Shown here piece after piece: positions 54,735-64,000 of a stretch of DNA of 64,000 nucleotides. A program made the position numbers and the translations under genes. Position 1 is the stretch's first letter. Each line of letters begins with the position of its first letter. A model generated the notes under the pieces. That model was not told where the DNA came from. It made no database searches and was given only the letters and a program-made list of their open reading frames with translations. Location: contig NZ_CP128233.1 of the NCBI RefSeq assembly GCF_030344915.1, positions 1 to 64,000 of the forward strand, in the 5' to 3' direction. This DNA comes from Neopusillimonas aromaticivorans (GTDB taxonomy: Bacteria > Pseudomonadota > Gammaproteobacteria > Burkholderiales > Burkholderiaceae_B).

Positions 54735-57700
54735 CTATTGGCTTCGTTCTTTAGCAAACGCCTGATACACCATCTTTGCTAGCATTCCCTGCATAGCAGC
54801 AAAAACCCGCTCATCCTTGAGCAATTGGTCCGCAATCGAGTTGTGCGCCTCCTGCCCATCCAGAATGATGTCAGTAAGGCGGTCTTTGAAGTCACCCATG
54901 CGGAATTGCTCTTCCGTATTGTTGGCTGCCTGCTCTGCAAGGGTTTCATCTTCCATGAGCTTGCCATGGATGGTCGTGACATATCCAACCATGTCAGCCT
55001 CTGAAAGGTCACCTGAGAACAAGTCATTCATCTTCTCGACGATTTCCGCCAGCGGCTTCTTTTCGTCCTCAGCGGCTTTCCCTGAACCGGCCTCTGATAT
55101 CGGCTGCAGCTTTACGATTTCTCCGCTCGCAAGGTCGAGCGTCTGCTGACCGAGCTTTTGAAGGCGATAGTGCGTGAGGCGAACGTCGGAATCCAGGTCA
55201 ACGGTGTTATCCGTGAAATGTTCGGCGATACGGGGCATCAGGTGCTTTCCGAACGCGTAGCGCTTCTCTAGGTCGGAATCGTTATACGGGATGATTTGTG
55301 AAAGGAAGTCATAGAGCCGCAAGAATGTGCCCAAATCGCGCCGGAACTGCTCGGCGGCATCCTCTTCAAGCCCATGGAAGAACCGGTCTGCAGCTGGCTT
55401 GAGGAATTGGTGCAGCGTAGCCTGCTTGCGCTTTGGGTCAAAGAACGCCTCCGCGAAGCCGTCGACCTCAGCAGGGTAGTAGACGCCGGCCTGGTCCAGT
55501 TTGACCTGGAGCTCATGAACGATATTCGGGTCTGTCACGTCCTCGAGCTCTGCCGCACGGTAGTAGGGCTTAAAAGACTCCAGAATCTCATCAGGCTTGT
55601 TCACGAAGTCCAACACGAACGTATCCTCTTTGCCAGGATAGGTTCGATTCAGGCGCGAAAGGGTCTGGACTGCCAAGACGCCTGAGAGACGCTTGTCGAC
55701 ATACATCGAATGCAGCAAGGGCTGGTCAAAACCCGTCTGGTACTTATTGGCCACCAGGAGAATTCGGTACTCATCCCTCTTGAAGGCCTCAGAAGGCTCA
55801 CCGCCTCCGATGTCAGGGTTCATGTTGGCCTCAGTGAAGTCATCTAGCCCTGATTCAGGGTCTTCGACCTTTCCTGAAAATGCGACCAGCGTGCGGAACT
55901 CCTTGTCGTAGCCACGCTCCTTGATGTAGCGGTCAATCGCTAACTTGTAGCGCACGGCAGCCTTACGGCTGCTGGTCACGACCATTGCCTTGGCTTTTCC
56001 ACCTATTTTCGCGGCTACGTGTTCACGGAAGTGTTCAACAATGACTACCACTTTCTGCGCGATGTTATGGGGGTGCAGGTTCGCATAGCGGGCAAGTACC
56101 GTTTTGGCCCTCCCTTGGGGAACCAGCTTTTCATCGGACAAAGCACCCAACTTGTAAAACATCCGATAAGACGTGTAGTTCTTCAAGACGTCGAGAATGA
56201 ACCCTTCTTCGATGGCCTGGCGCATCGAATACACGTGAAACGGCTCGGGCCTGCCCGTCTGTGGGTTCTCACGCCCAAAGAGCTCCATCGTTTTGCCCTT
56301 GGGGGTTGCAGTAAAAGCGAAGTACGAGACGTTCTCAGGGCGCTGGCGGGACGCCATTACCTCGTTGATGACATCCTCAGTGGTCACGTCATCGGAATCA
56401 ATCTCAACGTCTCCGGTCACCTGAACAATTTCGCCATCAAGGTCAACTTGAATCGTCGGCTTTTGTTCCTCACCTGTCCCTGTCGTCAAGGCCTTGCGCA
56501 GCTTCTGAGCCGCCGTGCCCGACTGACTGGAGTGCGCTTCATCGACGATGATGGCAAAGCGCTTGTCTTTCATATCCTTCACCTTGTCCAAGATGAAGGG
56601 AAATTTCTGGATGGTGGTGACAACAACAGGCGTACCCTTCATCAGGGCCTCAGCCAACTGCTGACTGTTCTTGTCGATTTTCTGGACTACGCCTGTTTTG
56701 TGCTCAAACTGACTGATAGTCTCCTGCAACTGCTTGTCGAGCACACGGCGGTCTGTGATGACAATGACCGAGTCAAATACCTTGGTATCCGCAGCATCGT
56801 GAAGGTTGGCCATCCTATGGGCGGACCAGGCGATGGAGTTAGATTTGCCAGACCCGGCCGAGTGCTGGACAAGGTACACCTGCCCTGCGCCCTCCTGCGC
56901 GACCGTATCGATGAGCTTGCGAACGACATCAAGTTGGTGAAAGCGAGGAAAGATGAGCGTTTCCTTGGTTTTCTTCTTACCGGTTTGGGCATCCCCCTCG
57001 GTTTTGACCTCAAGGTGCAAGAAGTTGCCCAGGATGTCCAGCCAGACGTCTTTCGACCAGACAAGCTCCCAGAGGTACCAAGTTGGGTAGCCTTTCCCTT
57101 CTGGCGCCGGCGGGTTGCCTGCGGTGGCGCCGCCCATGCCGTCAGGACGCCCAAGGTTGAACGGCAGAAAATACGTTTTCTCGCCATCGAGCTTTGTCGC
57201 CATGAACACTTCGTCGGTCGAAACCGCGAAGTGGACAAGAGCCAGGTCTTGAATTGCAGCAGAGGCTCCAGTTCCTTGGATTTGGCATCCTTTGGCAACC
57301 GGTCCTTCTTGTACTGCAGGATGGCATCCTTGATGTTCTGCGTGAGGTCCGTCTTGAGCTCAGCTGTGGACACTGGGATGCCGTTCAGGAACAGCACCAG
57401 GTCAATGCTGTTCTCATTGTGCAGACTGTAGTGCAGCTGACGTATTGCGGTCAGGCGGTTCTGTTCGTACCAGGCCCACAACTGCGGGTTCTTTTGGTGC
57501 GCGGGCCGGAACTGGCATAGGAAAAACTTGGCATCACGGTCTTTGAATCCATGCCGTAGCAGATGCAGAGTCCCATGCTTGTCCAGTTGCTCAGCTACGC
57601 GCTTGACGAACATCGATTCAGATTGGCCGTTGTGCCACCTCTTGAACTTGGCCCACTCTGCCGGTTGTGTATCTTGGACGAAAGCCAGGAGGTCGTCTGG

Positions 57701-57904
57701 AAACAAGGCGAGCTCGCGGCTATATGAGGCGGCTTCCTTCGGATGCGTGAGGACGGTCCAACCGTTAGCGGCCAGATGGTCGCAAAGCTCGTTTTCAAAG
57801 ACTTTTTCAGTGTGTACGTTCGATAGTCCGGCCATCTCCAACCCTTCTTGCTTATTCTTCAGTGGCGGTAGGACTATTCCCCGCTTCAGTTCGTCTAGCG
57901 TCAC
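54735..57904 (-). pseudogene. hsdR: HsdR, type I restriction endonuclease subunit, apparent one-base frameshift
   Basis: The motor and nuclease of a type I restriction system. The N-terminal PD-(D/E)xK nuclease has IDLVLFLNGIPVSTAELKTD (E-x-K). The helicase has Walker A VQHSAGSGKSNSIAWSA, DEAH box IIVDEAHSSQSG, FTATPKGKT and motif TGFDQPLLHSMYVDKRLSG. The frame slips at about 57242-57246 (CCAGG; one extra base restores LLQFKTRALVHFAVSTDEVF, first residue uncertain). The corrected length is 1056 residues. It lies downstream of hsdM-hsdS, separated by a DUF1643 gene. Confidence 0.92.
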
Positions 57905-57926
57905 GCCGCTATCCGTCTATCAATGG

Positions 57927-58430
57927 TCAACTTTGATTTGCACAGCTGAGCCATAGCTGCGGTCGAAGCGCTTTTGACAGGTACAAAGGGTGACCTGGTT
58001 GCCCTGCTGCAGTCACCTTAAGCACGTGAAGTGATGGAATCAGGTTGCTAACCGATTTATCACGTCCGAGATGAGCGCCATTGTTGCCCCATGCGGCTAC
58101 AACAATTTTTGCATCACGGGCAAAGTTCAAAAGGTGTTGGTCATTATCGGGCCCGACAGGCTCTGCTACAGCCCGCATATCCGCAGGATTAGTCGCCCTG
58201 TACGCGAACAGGTTTGTCATCACTAACCCTCCGTAACCCCAGTCTCGAGCGTAACCGATGCATCGACGAATGGTAGGGTCATCATCTACCTCATCGGCTG
58301 TACTTGGATTTAATCCAATAAACATGACATATCCGAGAGATTCGTCGCCCCAACGACGCCACAAGCTATAGCGATACGTTCTGCAAGGAGAAAACGCTGC
58401 GGAACTCTGTAATTGCTGCTTAACCGTCAC
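57927..58430 (-). CDS. DUF1643 protein embedded in the type I RM operon
   Basis: 167 residues: MTVKQQLQSSAAFSPCRTYR, CRTYRYSLWRRWG, LGYVMFIGLNPSTADEVDDD (the N-P-S-T-A signature of DUF1643), and VVAAWGNNGAHLGRD. The family has no settled function and is often near restriction or modification genes, so an accessory or nucleotide-related role is possible. The start overlaps the hsdS stop (ATGA-like), so it is translationally coupled. The frame is intact. Confidence 0.85.
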   Translation of the reverse strand: MTVKQQLQSSAAFSPCRTYRYSLWRRWGDESLGYVMFIGLNPSTADEVDDDPTIRRCIGYARDWGYGGLVMTNLFAYRATNPADMRAVAEPVGPDNDQHLLNFARDAKIVVAAWGNNGAHLGRDKSVSNLIPSLHVLKVTAAGQPGHPLYLSKALRPQLWLSCANQS

Positions 58431-59730
58431 GCCGCCTCTAGCTGGTAATTGGTGATGTCAATTTGGCCAGTCACGGCGGCTGAAATCAACGAAGAACGGT
58501 ATTCTTTAAGCATAGAGATGTGCTGCTCCACATGAGAGACCATTCCTGCGGTTACAGCGGTAATTCGCTCAACCTCTGTAAAGATAGCCTCCCGCTCCTT
58601 TTCCGGAGGGACAGGCACAGGCAATTCCCGCACATTAGACTGATTGATTGAAGCGAGGTTGGTACTTTGCTTTGAGCGTAGAAAAAAATATGAGCGTGCA
58701 GCATCGGTAGAAGTGAACCTGGCTACCCAAGACGCTAGAGACGAGTCGAAGAGACGAACCGCAAAAACATGATTTTGGTGAATACAGGGGTCAATCTGGC
58801 CTTCCCATACGGTTCCCCGACCGAGTTTGTCGTTGTCACCCCCTCGTTCATCAGCACGTCTCCCTTTTGAAGTAAGTAACGGCTGACCTCGCTGCTTCCG
58901 ACTTCAATCTCCAGCACTTGCGACAAGTCAACGTATCCGTCTTGTACGTTTGCGACACGTAGGTACGGAAGCAGTACCGTTTCTTTGTCTCCAAGGTCTT
59001 TGCCCTTGGCTACCCCCGAACGGACCTGACCAAGGAACTTCAATCGCTTAACATCCCAATGAAGCGGTATATCGCCAATCTCCGGATATCCCGAGTACTT
59101 CACGGACCCGTCTGTTTCGAGGCCCCTGGTCATAAGCTGCGAAACATAACTGTATTGATACTCTTTCAACTTCTTGAGCAGCTTCTCCTTCCCTGCAATC
59201 AAAGCATCAATCCGCGCCGTCTGCTCGTCGAGGAAGTTGGCGATACGTTGCTGCTCTGTCTTACAAGGCAGCGGCACATCAACACTTCCGAATTCATCCG
59301 TATTCAGTCGGAGAAACGCGGTCCCCATTCCTCGTGCAAGCTGACCGAAAACCCCCGCATACAAATCTGTCGTAAAAATATACGCAAAAAATCTCGGGTC
59401 GATGTCTGCCGTTACTTCAAAAACTGAGTAATCCGGGCTGACAATTCCGCTTCGAGCGTCTGCGAATCCAAAAACTCCATTCCACGCCTGCATTTTGTTC
59501 ATCACCAAATCCCCTGGAAGAAATCTCTTATAGCCTTCCAGCGTATCAGCCCGTTCGACTTTGTCTGTAATTTCAGAGCGTGGCAATAATCCCCGAGCCT
59601 TGCTTAACGAGAAAAGCTCTTCGTTTCCCTCCGTGGACCGGAGATTACGCTCCCTAAAAAGATATTTAGTTCGGGTAACCTGCCAATCATCTGGAATACG
59701 GGTCAGATATGGCGCTGCCGGTGATATCAC
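58427..59730 (-). pseudogene. hsdS: HsdS, type I specificity subunit, apparent one-base frameshift
   Basis: The DNA-recognition subunit, with two target-recognition domains separated by helical repeats (QQRIANFLDEQTARIDALIA and later EKEREAIFTEVERITAVTAG). It starts with GTG at 59730 (MISPAAPYLTRIPDDWQVTR), overlapping the hsdM end by 44 bp. The frame slips at the C run 58839-58843 (five; six gives MNEGGDNDKLGRGTVWEGQI), restoring 434 residues ending NYQLEAA. The recognition sequence cannot be read from the protein by eye. Confidence 0.9.
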
Positions 59731-61543
59731 GCCACCACCCCTTCATGAGTTCAAGGAACTTTGCTTCCATTTCCCTGATTTCAGCGGCGATGACTTCAGG
59801 CGCCCTCGGCGGCTTGTAAACATAGAAATAACGATTGAAGTTGATTTCGTAGCCGACCTTGCCGGGCAGACCATCTTTTTCGTCGCAGATGGTCTCGTTC
59901 ACCCAAGCATCGGAGACGTGCGGTAAGACTTCGCGCTTCATGTAGGCAGAGACGTCCTCAGTCAGGGGAATATTCTCAGTGTCGCGAAGCTCCGGGTCGT
60001 AAGGCTTCTCGCCCTTCTTCGGTTTCTTCGCCGTTTTTCCTGGCTCGAGGGGGCGGTCTACGGTGACCTTGCGGAAACCAAAGAACGCATTCTCGAATAC
60101 TTTGGAGACGCTGCGAGGTGGTTCGGGCTCACTCTGTGTCTCCGAGCCACCGTTCTTTACGGGTTCTTGATACTCCAGCGTGAAAGACGCATCGTGCTCG
60201 AACTCGGAGTAGACCTTCACGATTTCCGCAATCTGCTCGTCGGTGATTTCAACGCGTTTGCTACCAAGGCTCTTACGGCGCTTTTCGTACATACGCGTTG
60301 CGTCAATGAGTTGCACCTTACCCTTGCGCTCAGGCTTCTTCGTGTTATCAAGCAGCCAGATGTAGGTCGCAATGCCCGTGTTGTAGAACAGGTCATTCGG
60401 CAACGCGATGATGGCCTCAACGAGGTCGTTCTCCAGAAGGTAGCGCCGGATTTCGGATTCGCCGGAGCCTGCATCACCCGTGAACAGAGGGCTGCCGTTC
60501 AAGACAATGCCGATGCGACTTCCGCCTTCAGAGGCCTGGCGCATCTTCGACACAAGGTGCATGAGGAACAGCAGCGAACCATCAGAGATACGAGGAAGGC
60601 CAGGACCGAACCTGCCGGCAAATCCTTTTTCGTGCTCGGCCTTGACGGCGGACTGCACTTTCTTCCAGTCAACACCGAAGGGAGGGTTCGAGAGCATGTA
60701 GTCGAATTTCTGACCGGCGAAGCCGTCTGCCGACAATGTGTTACCCATGACGATGTTCTTCGGGTCCTGACCCTTGATAAGCATGTCAGCTTTGCAGATG
60801 GCGTAGGACTCAGGATTCAGCTCTTGCCCAAAGAGAACCAGCTTCGCCGAGCTGTTGATGCCGACAATCTCGTTATCAGCCGTTGAAAGCATGCCGCCGG
60901 TACCGGCGGTGGGGTCATACAATGACCGGATAACGCCAGGCTTTGACAGCGCTTCGTCGTCGCCCGCGAACAGGCAATGCACGATGAGCTTGATGACCTC
61001 ACGCGGGGTAAAGTGCTCCCCTGCCGTCTCGTTGGAGGCCTCGCTGAATTTTCGGATAAGTTCTTCGAAAACAAGCCCCATGGTCTCGTTCGGTACGACA
61101 GATGGATGCAGGTCGATTTCCGTGAATTTCTGGGTAACCAGGTACAGAAGGTCGTTCTCATCCAGCTCAGCGACGCGGTCTGTGAACTTGAAGCGCTCGA
61201 ACACGTCCCTGGCGTCGGCGGAGAAGTCACCGATGTAAGCAATGAGGTTGTGTCGGATGTTGGAGGGGTCATCCAGTAGGCCGGGAACCGTGAAGGGGCT
61301 CACGTTATAGAAAGACTGCTTGCTCTTGCGCGGGAGGACAAGGTCCAAGTTGACGCCCGAGTCCTTGCGCTTGTCGTATTCCGCCAGCACATCCTTCTTG
61401 GTGTCTGCCAAGACGCAATCGAGGCGCCGCAGCAGCGTGAAGGGAAGGATGACCTTGCCGTAATCGGCCTGCTTGTAGTCGCCGCGCAGGAGGTCGGCCA
61501 CCGACCAGATGAAATTTGCGAGTTCTGAGAAATTCTGTGCCAT
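59687..61543 (-). CDS. hsdM: HsdM, type I DNA methyltransferase subunit
   Basis: 618 residues: an N-terminal HsdM domain (MAQNFSELANFIWSVADLLR), S-adenosylmethionine motif I DPTAGTGGMLSTADNEI, catalytic motif IV LSNPPFGVDWKKVQ for N6-adenine methylation, and a long C-terminal region with KYxxP-type helices (VSAYMKREVLPHVSDAWVNE). It modifies the target together with HsdS and is needed for restriction by HsdR. The frame is intact. A 124-bp gap to the next gene upstream suggests its own promoter. Confidence 0.93.
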   Translation of the reverse strand: MAQNFSELANFIWSVADLLRGDYKQADYGKVILPFTLLRRLDCVLADTKKDVLAEYDKRKDSGVNLDLVLPRKSKQSFYNVSPFTVPGLLDDPSNIRHNLIAYIGDFSADARDVFERFKFTDRVAELDENDLLYLVTQKFTEIDLHPSVVPNETMGLVFEELIRKFSEASNETAGEHFTPREVIKLIVHCLFAGDDEALSKPGVIRSLYDPTAGTGGMLSTADNEIVGINSSAKLVLFGQELNPESYAICKADMLIKGQDPKNIVMGNTLSADGFAGQKFDYMLSNPPFGVDWKKVQSAVKAEHEKGFAGRFGPGLPRISDGSLLFLMHLVSKMRQASEGGSRIGIVLNGSPLFTGDAGSGESEIRRYLLENDLVEAIIALPNDLFYNTGIATYIWLLDNTKKPERKGKVQLIDATRMYEKRRKSLGSKRVEITDEQIAEIVKVYSEFEHDASFTLEYQEPVKNGGSETQSEPEPPRSVSKVFENAFFGFRKVTVDRPLEPGKTAKKPKKGEKPYDPELRDTENIPLTEDVSAYMKREVLPHVSDAWVNETICDEKDGLPGKVGYEINFNRYFYVYKPPRAPEVIAAEIREMEAKFLELMKGWWRDITGSAISDPYSR

Positions 61544-61667
61544 GCCTTGTAATTGCGTTATCTATGCCGATTATTTTCTGTACAGGTGTAGAGTCAACCT
61601 TTAGCCCTACACTGACGATTCATTGGCTTCGCCTTCCCATCGCGGGCTAAGTCTGTTGAAGATGTAT

Positions 61668-62323
61668 TCAAGAGGAATTACCGGGAATTGACTCCTCTGC
61701 TTGAGCGGATTGCGCATCTTGCGACGTCATGCGAACTCTCGCCAGCACGGTATAAGCCTGGTTTGCACGACGCGCATCTGCCTGAGCCCTTTCTCGCTGT
61801 TCCTCGCTGATTTCAGCAACAAGGTCGGGGCGCGACCGCTCTACAAGCATCCGGCGGGCTTGCTCAATCACTTCCCACGACGACGCAGGCGCAACCCCAG
61901 GGCGCGGTACGACTCCTCTAGTGTTAATAAGACGGCTCCCCGCTGCGTCGAACGACTGTCTGCGCGTTCACCGCCTGCAGCTGAATCACGAGTTTTCACC
62001 TCAGGCGGTGAAGGGAAAATCAGGAGTTCAATAGACCCCTTTTCTCCGCCTCGCTCCCTAGACGCCTTGGAATTGCCGCGAGGAGGCGCGCCTTCAATAC
62101 TGGAGACGACCGACTTTTCAGTTGATTCTGTTTCCGTTCCAGATTGTTGCTGGACCTCTGCCAGAGCGGCCTCGACCTTCTTCAACAACGTGAAAGCTCT
62201 TGCCAGCTTGCGATGCTTGAGCTCGGCCTTCAACTGACGCAAGACGACGGGGTCGCCCTGCGCGTCAGAGAACATCTTCTCCAGGTCAACGATGCCTTTT
62301 TGCATAAGCGGCCGGGACCTCAT
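61668..62323 (-). pseudogene. Unknown protein between helicase-nuclease and hsdM, probably one gene with a frame break
   Basis: Two adjacent frames (62323-61868 and 61871-61668). The second looks like the end of the first: reading its frame upstream gives QSFDAAGSRLINTRGVVPRP…SSWEVIEQARRML, while the first frame becomes arginine-rich over the same DNA, so a slip at about 61955-61965 is likely. One gene would encode about 218 residues. It starts with helical KGIVDLEKMFSDAQGDPVVL and ends …AEESIPGNSS; no family recognised. The start overlaps the helicase-nuclease stop by four bases, so they are co-translated, and a functional link is inferred. Confidence 0.5.
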
Positions 62324-64000
62324 GCCACAGCCTCTTGCTCAGGGGCCTCCGACTCGTTGTCGACGCCAAAGGGGTCTACCTCTTTACTGTGAACCCAGGT
62401 TGTGCTGTCCACAGAATCTGCGCCAAGAGGTTCAATGCCGAGTCGCTCTAGGGCCTGCAGCAAATCTGCAATGACCTCCTCACGACGCCGAACGAAGCTG
62501 GACGCGAAACAACGCCAGAAGGTCCAGCCGGCGCGCTCCAGAACGCGCTGACGAATCATGTCATCAGCCCATTGACCGGGACCATGGAACCGGTCTCCAT
62601 CGCACTCTATGGCGAGCCGTCTACCTTCGTTGCCTTCAACGACAAAATCTATTCGATAGCCGCCGCATAGCACCTGTGGCTGAACTCGATATCCCCGCTT
62701 TACCAGCTCATCGAACATTTCAAACTCAAATTCAGACTCACACTTCTCGCGCAGCAACTGAACTTTGTTCCCATCCTGCGCAAAGGGCTTACGGAAGTGC
62801 CGGATGAGCCGAGCATTCAAGGAGTCTTCGCGGAATTCGGTCTCGGACACGGAGCGGAACAAGTACATTCTGTCGCGAGCACGTGAGAGAGCTACGTTGA
62901 ACCGCTGTTGTATATCAAGCTTATTCGCCGCCGCACGGTCCCCGGGCGCTAGCACCATAGACACCATCATGATGTCGCGCTCTCTTCCCTGGAAGACCGG
63001 AGGGTGCCCCACTGTAATCTGTCGTGCCAGCACATCCTTTTGCGGTATCCGGGTGCTGATAAGCGTTTGAATGTGAGCAGCTTGCTTAGAACCTAACAGC
63101 GTAACGACGCCAATGCTTCGTCCATCGAACTGCTCATCGGCGAGAATTAGTTCAATTTCTGCCACGATAGCTTCGGCTTCGGGAGGATTAATGTCGCCCT
63201 TGCGAAAGCCTCCTTCACAAAAACATCCACTAGCGGTGGGTCTAGCCGTTCGTTCGCCTTGGGAACACGTAGAGGCTTGATGTCACCTTCGTAAAACTCC
63301 CGGTTCGAATACTCGATAATCGCAGGCACACACCTGAAGTGCTCTCGTAGCATCACTGAGTTGCCAGCAAATACGACTCGCGCCAAGTCATAAATAGACT
63401 TGTCAGGAGTCATCTGGGCACCATGCGGCTGCTTGTTCAGATGGCGATTGACGAGCTCTTTGATTTTTTCCTCGGCGGTACCAACCGCCGTCGGTGACAC
63501 CTGCTTGTGGTCTCCAACGACCAGTAGCTTCTTGCCTCGCAGCAACGCAGGCAGCGCCCAAATATCAGACTGTGACGCCTCGTCAATAATGACAAGGTCG
63601 AATAAGGCGACTTCGGGAGGAATGGTTTCGGATACACGCCACTGAGGCAGAACCCAGCAGGGAACGGCCATATAGGCGCGCGACATTGCTTCACGAGCCG
63701 ATTTACGGTGGCGTACGGCACGAACGCCTGTACCCGCCCCCATGGACTGGACCGCATTGAGGTAGGCCTGAAGCGCCTGACGCACGCTATCTGGCGAGTT
63801 GTTGTACACACCCAGCCATGTTTTCTCGGCAACGAGGTCCTGATATGTCCGAGCAAGTGTATTTGTGAGGGTTTTCCGTTCCTCAAACAAGTCGCGCAAG
63901 GTCTTGTGGCCGTCGATGCGCTCTAGGAAAATATCAGCTTGTCGCCAATTCCAGGCTTCGCGCCACTTCGATGGCACGATGGGGTCCATATCCCGAATAG
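62320..64000 (-). pseudogene. SF1 (Upf1-like) helicase with C-terminal Vsr/DUF559-type nuclease, 5' end beyond window, one frameshift
   Basis: At least 560 residues. The helicase part has motif II FDLVIIDEASQSDIWALP, motif III LLVVGDHKQVSPTAVGTAEE and LREHFRCVPAIIEYSNREFY, and the C-terminal lobe has RFNVALSRARDRMYLFRSVS. A nuclease domain follows: VLCGGYRIDFVVEGNEGRRL, then AIECDGDRFHGPGQWADD, the Vsr/DUF559-like D…E-C-D pattern. The frame slips at about 63209-63213 (one missing base; corrected FVKGGFRKGDINPPEAEAIV). The first codons are not in the window. This architecture is common in bacterial defence loci. Neighbours are the 62-kb unknown gene and the type I RM operon. Confidence 0.8.

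Overview
The window reads as a beta-proteobacterial chromosome, most likely Alcaligenaceae (inference from the guaB/guaA, purL and greB proteins and moderate-high GC). It carries a heavily layered resistance island in the 3' end of guaA and a second, defence-type island beside greB.

Layout. (1) 1-10408: tandem array of a 4282-bp unit (ISCR2 - truncated lysR - floR - relaxase tail), with three ISCR2 copies; the window opens exactly on an ISCR2 oriIS end, so the array may continue upstream. (2) 10402-41405: a guaA-integrated genomic island bounded by 18-bp direct repeats (16/18 identical), both reading T-I-E-W-E-stop, the end of guaA. From memory it resembles the GIsul2 type of guaA island. It holds a mini-RK2/RP4 fragment (par region, aph(3')-Ib, traA-like gene, complete nine-iteron oriV, tetR-tet(A)); a Tn21-subgroup tnpA-tnpR module; a Tn402-like class 1 integron (intI1, aadA5, an unidentified cassette, qacEdelta1, sul1, orf5, tniB', tniA); an arsRHC-ACR3 operon; trbL/K/J; an RP4-type oriT without a relaxase gene; an IncQ-like replicon (22-bp iterons, repC, repA split by an IS); an AlpA-like regulator and the tyrosine integrase. 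(3) 41388-49228: core genes guaA, guaB, purL, greB. (4) 49290-64000: a herA-type ATPase remnant split by a second copy of the same IS, a PIN/coiled-coil/membrane protein, a type I restriction-modification locus with a DUF1643 gene, and a helicase-nuclease running off the window.

How the genes work together. Encoded resistances are phenicol (floR), tetracycline (tet(A)), kanamycin-type aminoglycosides (aph(3')-Ib), streptomycin/spectinomycin (aadA5), sulfonamide (sul1), quaternary ammonium compounds (qacEdelta1, reduced) and arsenic. The island has integrase, replication and oriT functions plus three mating-pair genes, but no relaxase. This suggests a mobilizable satellite that uses IncP-type conjugation machinery.

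Sequence quality. About 25 frameshifts break genes that should be intact, including core guaA, guaB and purL. Almost all are one-base contractions in homopolymers or an extra base inside a CCTGG motif, and removing them restores the usual family lengths. I therefore read most 'pseudogenes' here as sequencing artefacts (long-read signature; possible Dcm-type CCWGG methylation), not biological decay. Truly disrupted genes are repA and herA (IS insertions), lysR, the relaxase tail, parB-like and tniB (truncations).
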